DNA from: Leptodactylus fallax
Lineage: Eukaryota > Chordata > Amphibia > Anura > Leptodactylidae
Assembly (NCBI GenBank): GCA_947044405.1
Contig: CAMRHE010000650.1
Span: 186,001 to 250,000 of the forward strand
Length of the DNA stretch: 64,000 nucleotides
Direction: 5' to 3'
This document shows, piece by piece, positions 60,080-64,000 of this stretch (its first letter is position 1; every line of letters starts with the position of its first letter). The notes beneath the pieces are model-generated. The model had not been told where the DNA came from and ran no database searches. It saw only the letters and a program-made list of their open reading frames with translations. Position numbers and translations under genes: made by a program.

Positions 60080-60499
60080 CAGAGGCGTAAATACTGGGTG
60101 GGGGCCACTGTAGAGCATATAATACTGGGTGGGGGGTCACTGTAGAACATATAATACTGGGTGGGGTCACTGTAGAGCATATAATACTGGGTGGGGACCA
60201 CTGCAGGGAGCATATAATACAGGGTGGGAGCCACTGTGCGGAGCATATTATACTGTGTGGGGCTACTGTGGGGAGCATATTATACTGTGTGTGTGTGTGG
60301 GGAGCAATGTAGAGCATATAATATTGTATGGGGGCAACTCTGGAGCATATAATGCTGTGTGGGGGCGCATATAATACTATCTGGGGCCACTGTTGAGCAT
60401 ATTTTACTGTTTGGGGACCCGTAACTGTTTCGGGGGGGGCCTCATGTCAAATGTTCACCTTGGTAATGCCCATCCCAGCCATTCCTAGTTATGCCACTG
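60080..60499. mobile_element. hAT-like MITE carrying a minisatellite
   Basis: Left end CAGAGGCGTAAATACTGG, right end ATTCCTAGTTATGCCACTG. Perfect 8-bp target duplication CCTGTGTG (60072-60079 and 60500-60507). The interior is almost entirely a ~30-bp array (about 60090-60410) of GGTGGGGGCCACTGTAGAGC plus ATATAATACT, a variant of family A. There is no hairpin module. Confidence 0.9.
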
Positions 60500-60507
60500 C
60501 CTGTGTG

Positions 60508-60977
60508 TATAAATCCAGAGATAACTGTGCCGTTTATAACAAGCAGGAGGACTGTACTTGAATGAACTAAAAACTAGAAAGTGGAGAGGAGACAGAAGGG
60601 CAACTTTACTCTGAGAACTTTGGTCGTGCAGCTAACGGATGAGAGTAGTAGTCTCCACCTGGATGAATATTCCCAGGCTTGGGATGCCCAGTCTATAATA
60701 TTATATGGTGCCTTTACTCCACTCCGGACACTATGTAATACTCTCCCTCACCCACTATGAGATATGGGGCTGAGTTAACCCAAGTCCCAGGGACTCAGAT
60801 ACCTGGATGCTAATGGTCCTCTGGAGACTTAGAGTCTCCATCCCCAGCCCAGTGCCCTGTGATAGACCAAGGCTGTACCAAACCTTCCAACACAGAGGGC
60901 TAGCCAATCAGTGGGTTAAACCAAGGGGAACATGCACATTGGGAAGCTGCAAACAAGCAAAAACACATCGTCTACAA
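60508..60977. other. Anonymous intergenic DNA
   Basis: No gene or clear repeat seen. Confidence 0.45.
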
Positions 60978-61059
60978 CACAGGTGTCAAACAAAAGGCCC
61001 ACGGCCTTCTGTTATCCGGCCCGGCACTTATCTGGCCCGCAGGGGCGCGGCATTTTTTA

Positions 61060-61470
61060 TTGTCTATGTAATGTAAACCAGCCCAGGACAGGCCGCTTAA
61101 AAAACAAAAAAAAACAAAGCTGCGCGATACCTGTCCTGGCCTGGTTTACCTGAATTCTGCATGTCAGCGCAGGCGGCGATACAATGACGTCATCGCGCCT
61201 CCTACGCTGACACGCAGACGTCGCGGACAAGAAGAGGAGGCGACGGCTGCATCAAGGCATCGCAGGTAGGTGAAGATAAGTTTTTTTATATATATATATA
61301 AATAGGCCGTTACCTGCTGGAGTATCCCCGGCACGTAACGGCCTATTTACTTATCGATCCCCGCTGCTTGTCGTGGCCGCCCCCCGCTTCCCCTTCTGCT
61401 ATGGGACGCAGAAGCGGCTGTGTGCAGGAGCGGGGATGGTAAGTGAGGCCGCGGCCGGCGAACCCTATCA
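61060..61470 (+). repeat. CpG-rich block of the composite
   Basis: Inverted match to 10616-11050. Contains inverted pairs CCAGCCCAGGACAGG/CCTGTCCTGGCCTGG, TAGGCCGTTAC/GTAACGGCCTA and ATCCCCGCT/AGCGGGGAT, plus TGACGTCA. Confidence 0.85.
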
Positions 61471-61479
61471 AATACTACT

Positions 61480-61809
61480 ATTATTATACTCCGGGGTCTT
61501 TTCAGACCCCGGAATATAATAATCGGAGTCCCAGGGGAGGTGATAAACATAAAAACCAGTGTTACTCACCTCTCCGGCAATCAGATGTTGCTCCCAGCCG
61601 GCTTCGGCCTTCTTTGGTGACGTCCCAAGCGTCACGTGAGCCAGGCCGACATCATTATGTCGCGACGCCGGTCTGTGCAACATTGAAGAAGGCCGAACGC
61701 AGGGAGCGCACCGGAGCCCAGGTAAGTAACACTGGTTTTTATGTTTGTCACCACCTGGGTCTCCGATCATTATACTCTGGGGTCTGAAAAGACCCCAGAG
61801 TATAATAAT
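61480..61809. mobile_element. Hairpin-ended module, copy 5 (best preserved)
   Basis: Left hairpin: arm 61480-61499 ATTATTATACTCCGGGGTCT, loop TTTC, arm 61504-61523. Right hairpin: arm 61766-61785, loop GAAA, arm 61790-61809. The two ends mirror each other for about 90 bp. Inner CAGTGTTACTCACCTC and CAGGTAAGTAACACTG are complementary. Confidence 0.9.
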
Positions 61810-61814
61810 AGTTC

Positions 61815-62115
61815 ATGGGTGGGGGGTCACTATGGGGCATAATACCATGTGCAGGGGCCACTATGGACTATAATACCATTTGCAGGGGCCACTATGGAGC
61901 ATAATACCGTGTGCAGGGGCCACTATGGAGCATAATAACGTGTGCAGGGGCCACTATTGAGCATAATACCGTGTGCAGTGGCCACTATGGAGCATAATAC
62001 TGTGTGCATACCGTGTGCAGGGGCAACTATTGAGCATAATTCCGTGTGCAGGGGCCGCTGTGGGGCGTAATACCGTGTGCAGAGGCAACTATAGAGCATA
62101 ATACCGTTTGCAGGG
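61815..62115. repeat. ~31-bp minisatellite array, family A
   Basis: About 9 units of GCAGGGGCCACTATGGAGCA plus TAATACCGTGT. Confidence 0.92.
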
Positions 62116-62405
62116 GTAAACGTATTTGTATAGTGCTTAATTTTTTATATATTCAGAAAAGGATGAGGATAGTATGTAACATGCCAAAGTCTTAGGTTTT
62201 AACAATACATTATGTTCTTCCTGGTTCCCCTCAAAGGGCTGATTGTAACAGTAGTAATGTACAAATGTAACCACTGCTTAATAGCTCACTTAACTGTTAA
62301 GGAGAAGCTTACAATACATGTGTAAAATAATCTTGGCCCTTCAAGGTACCCCGTGAGGCTGAAGTGGCCCCCGGAGAAAATGAGTTTGACACCCCTGATC
62401 TACAA

Positions 62406-62732
62406 TATATACAGTCAGAGGCACAGAAACACAATAAAATAAAGACATATAAGCAGTGTCCACTGGAATGCTGCAGATGGAGGAGGAGCCGTAGGCATGA
62501 GTTGTGCTCCTTGGAAATCACACAAGTTCCTGATGCTTTCCAAGGGAAATGTATAACCAGTTTTGTACAGAAGGCTTCCCATCTAGTGGAGAAATAAAAT
62601 ATTGCAGCTTAACATAAATAAGAAACTACAATTCAACGTTTTATGTGTGTGATAACGCAGAATATTCCACTGGTCATTTATCAAACTTAAAACAGCCAAT
62701 TCACAGCATAAATGTAAAAAGCAGTGTATGTA
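62406..62732. other. Anonymous DNA
   Basis: No gene. 62579-62620 (CCATCTAGTGGAGAAATAAA, ATTGCAGCTTA) resembles 38790-38830, downstream of V segment 2, so this may be the flank of another V segment lying outside the window. Confidence 0.4.
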
Positions 62733-64000
62733 CAGTCATGGCCAAAAGTTTTGAGAATGATACAAATATTAATTTTTACAAAGTCTACTGCTTCAGTTTT
62801 TCTAATGGCAATTTGCATATACTCCAGAATATTATAAAGAGTGATCAGCTTAACAGCAATTACTTGCAAAGTCAATATTTGCCTAGAAAATGAACTTTAT
62901 CCCCCAAAACACATTTCAACATCATTGCAGCCCTGCCTTAAAAGGACCACCTAACATCGTTTCAGTGATTGCTCCATTAACACAGGTGTGGACGTTGATG
63001 AGGACAGGGCTGGAGATCAATCTGTCATGATTAAGTAAGAATGACACCACTGGACACTTTAAAAGGAGGCTGGTGCTTGCCATCATTGTTTCTCTTCTGT
63101 TAACCATGGTTATCTCTAAAGAAACACGTGCAGTCATCATTGCACTGCACAAAAATGGCCTAACTGGGAAGAGTATTGCAGCTAGAAAGATTGCACCTCA
63201 GTCAACAATCTATCGCATCATCAAGAACTTCAAGGAGAGAGGTTCCATTGGTGCCAAAAAGGCTCCAGGGTGCCCAATAAAGACCAGCAAGCGGCAGGAC
63301 AGTCTCTTAAAAGTGTTTCAGCTGCGGGTTCGGGCTACCAGCAGTGCAGAGCTTGCTGAGGAATGGCAGCAGGCAGGTGTGAGTGCATCTGCACGCACTG
63401 TGAGGCGGAGACTCTTGGAGCAAGGCCTGGTCTCAAGGAGGGCAGCAAAGAAGCCACTTCTCTCCAGAAAAAACATCAGGGACAGACTGATATTCTGCAA
63501 AAGGTACAGGGAGTGGACTGCTGAGGACTGGGGTAAAGTCATTTTCTCTGATGAATCCCCTTTTTGATTGTTTGGAACATCTGGAAAACAGCTTATTCGG
63601 AGAAGAAGAGGTGAGCGCTACCACCAGTCTTGTCTCATGCCAACTGTAAAGCATCCTGAAACCATTCATGTGTGGGGTTGCTTCTCAGCCAAGGGAATCG
63701 GCTCTCTCACAGTCTTGCCTAAAAACACAGCCATGAATAAAGAATGGTACCAGAATGTCCTCCAAGAGCAACTTCTCCCAACCGTCCAAGAGTAGTTTGG
63801 CGCTCAACAATGCCTTTTCCAGCATGATGGAGCACCTTGCCATAAAGCAAAGGTGATAACTAAATGGCTCAGGGAACAAAACATAGAGATTTTGGGTCCA
63901 TGGCCTGGAAACTCCCCAGATCTTAATCCCATTGAGAACTTGTGGTCAATCATCAAGAGACGGGTGGACAAACAAAAACCAACAAATTCAGACAAAATTA
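62733..64000 (+). mobile_element. Tc1-type transposon, runs past the window edge
   Basis: Starts CAGTCATGGCCAAAAGTTTT directly after TA (62731-62732). The right end is not in the window. Confidence 0.88.
63106..64000 (+). pseudogene. Tc1-type transposase with two nonsense codons, partial
   Basis: Starts MVISKETRAVIIALHKNGLT at 63106. The helix-turn-helix region (GKSIAARKIAPQSTIYRII) and a second one (SASARTVRRRL) are present. The first catalytic Asp is in VIFSDESPF. The frame is broken by TGA at 63565-63567 (where the family usually has Arg, a CGA-to-TGA change typical of CpG decay) and TAG at 63793-63795. In the same frame the second Asp block (LFQHDGAPCHKA) and the Glu block ([11 protein letters not shown]) follow. 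The sequence continues beyond the window. Confidence 0.9.

Larger units (their letters stand above)
60978..62397. mobile_element. hAT-like composite element with CpG block, module and minisatellite
   Basis: Ends CACAGGTGTCAAAC and, as complement of the right end, CAGGGGTGTCAAAC. Target duplication GTCTACAA (60970-60977) / ATCTACAA (62398-62405), 7 of 8 identical. Inside: a CpG block (61060-61470), a hairpin module (61480-61809), a ~31-bp array (61815-62115) and unique sequence. This is the best uninterrupted example of the composite seen broken at 870-11110. No transposase. Confidence 0.9.

Overview
The window is vertebrate genomic DNA dominated by repeats. It looks like an anuran amphibian genome (inference). 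It carries Tc1-type transposons, a CR1 LINE, two Ty3/gypsy lineages, many hAT-like and TTAA-site non-autonomous elements, and two rearranging T-cell-receptor V segments with split leader exons. I see no bacterial operon, rRNA, tRNA or CRISPR. The only host genes I can support are the two V segments, both on the minus strand (17665-18828 and 39644-40161). Their sequence (YWYRQYP, YWYRYYP, DSAVYLCAL, DSAIYLCAL) fits the TCR alpha/delta V family, so this is probably a slice of a TRA/TRD V array swollen by transposons.

Layout. 1-11110: a composite non-autonomous element (31-bp minisatellite, hairpin-ended module, CpG-rich block) split by a young, nearly intact Ty3/gypsy element (2003-10615) with gag, a textbook -1 frameshift signal and a full pol. 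11110-15520: more of the same modules, including a 1.28-kb tandem duplication inside a hAT-like element. 15520-19960: AT-rich and anonymous DNA around V segment 1, whose intron holds a LINE-like insertion. 19960-28180: a decayed Tc1 element, a ~170-bp degenerate tandem repeat, and a decayed Gmr1-like gypsy element with integrase ahead of reverse transcriptase. 28180-35840: anonymous DNA, a cluster of short inverted repeats, a 39-bp minisatellite, and a GC-rich 40-bp VNTR interrupted by a hAT-like element. 37002-38637: a Tc1 element with an intact transposase gene. 39605-40161: V segment 2 with a near-consensus 23-RSS. 40514-47000: a rearranged Tc1, several MITEs, and a three-layer nested insertion. 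47254-50600: a 5'-truncated CR1 LINE on the minus strand. 50985-52412: a long palindromic MITE and a dispersed repeat. 52413-59644: a second copy of the same gypsy family, inverted, lacking gag. 60072-62405: two hAT-like elements with 8-bp target duplications. 62733-64000: a decayed Tc1 running off the window.

The most unusual theme is a single ~31-bp minisatellite family found inside at least four separate hAT-like insertions with different terminal repeats and target duplications. It usually sits next to a ~330-bp module whose two ends are themselves hairpins and which carries outward-facing 5'-splice-donor-like motifs. This suggests mobile spreading of a minisatellite with a structured module. 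One pair of arrays has also recombined to duplicate 1.28 kb.
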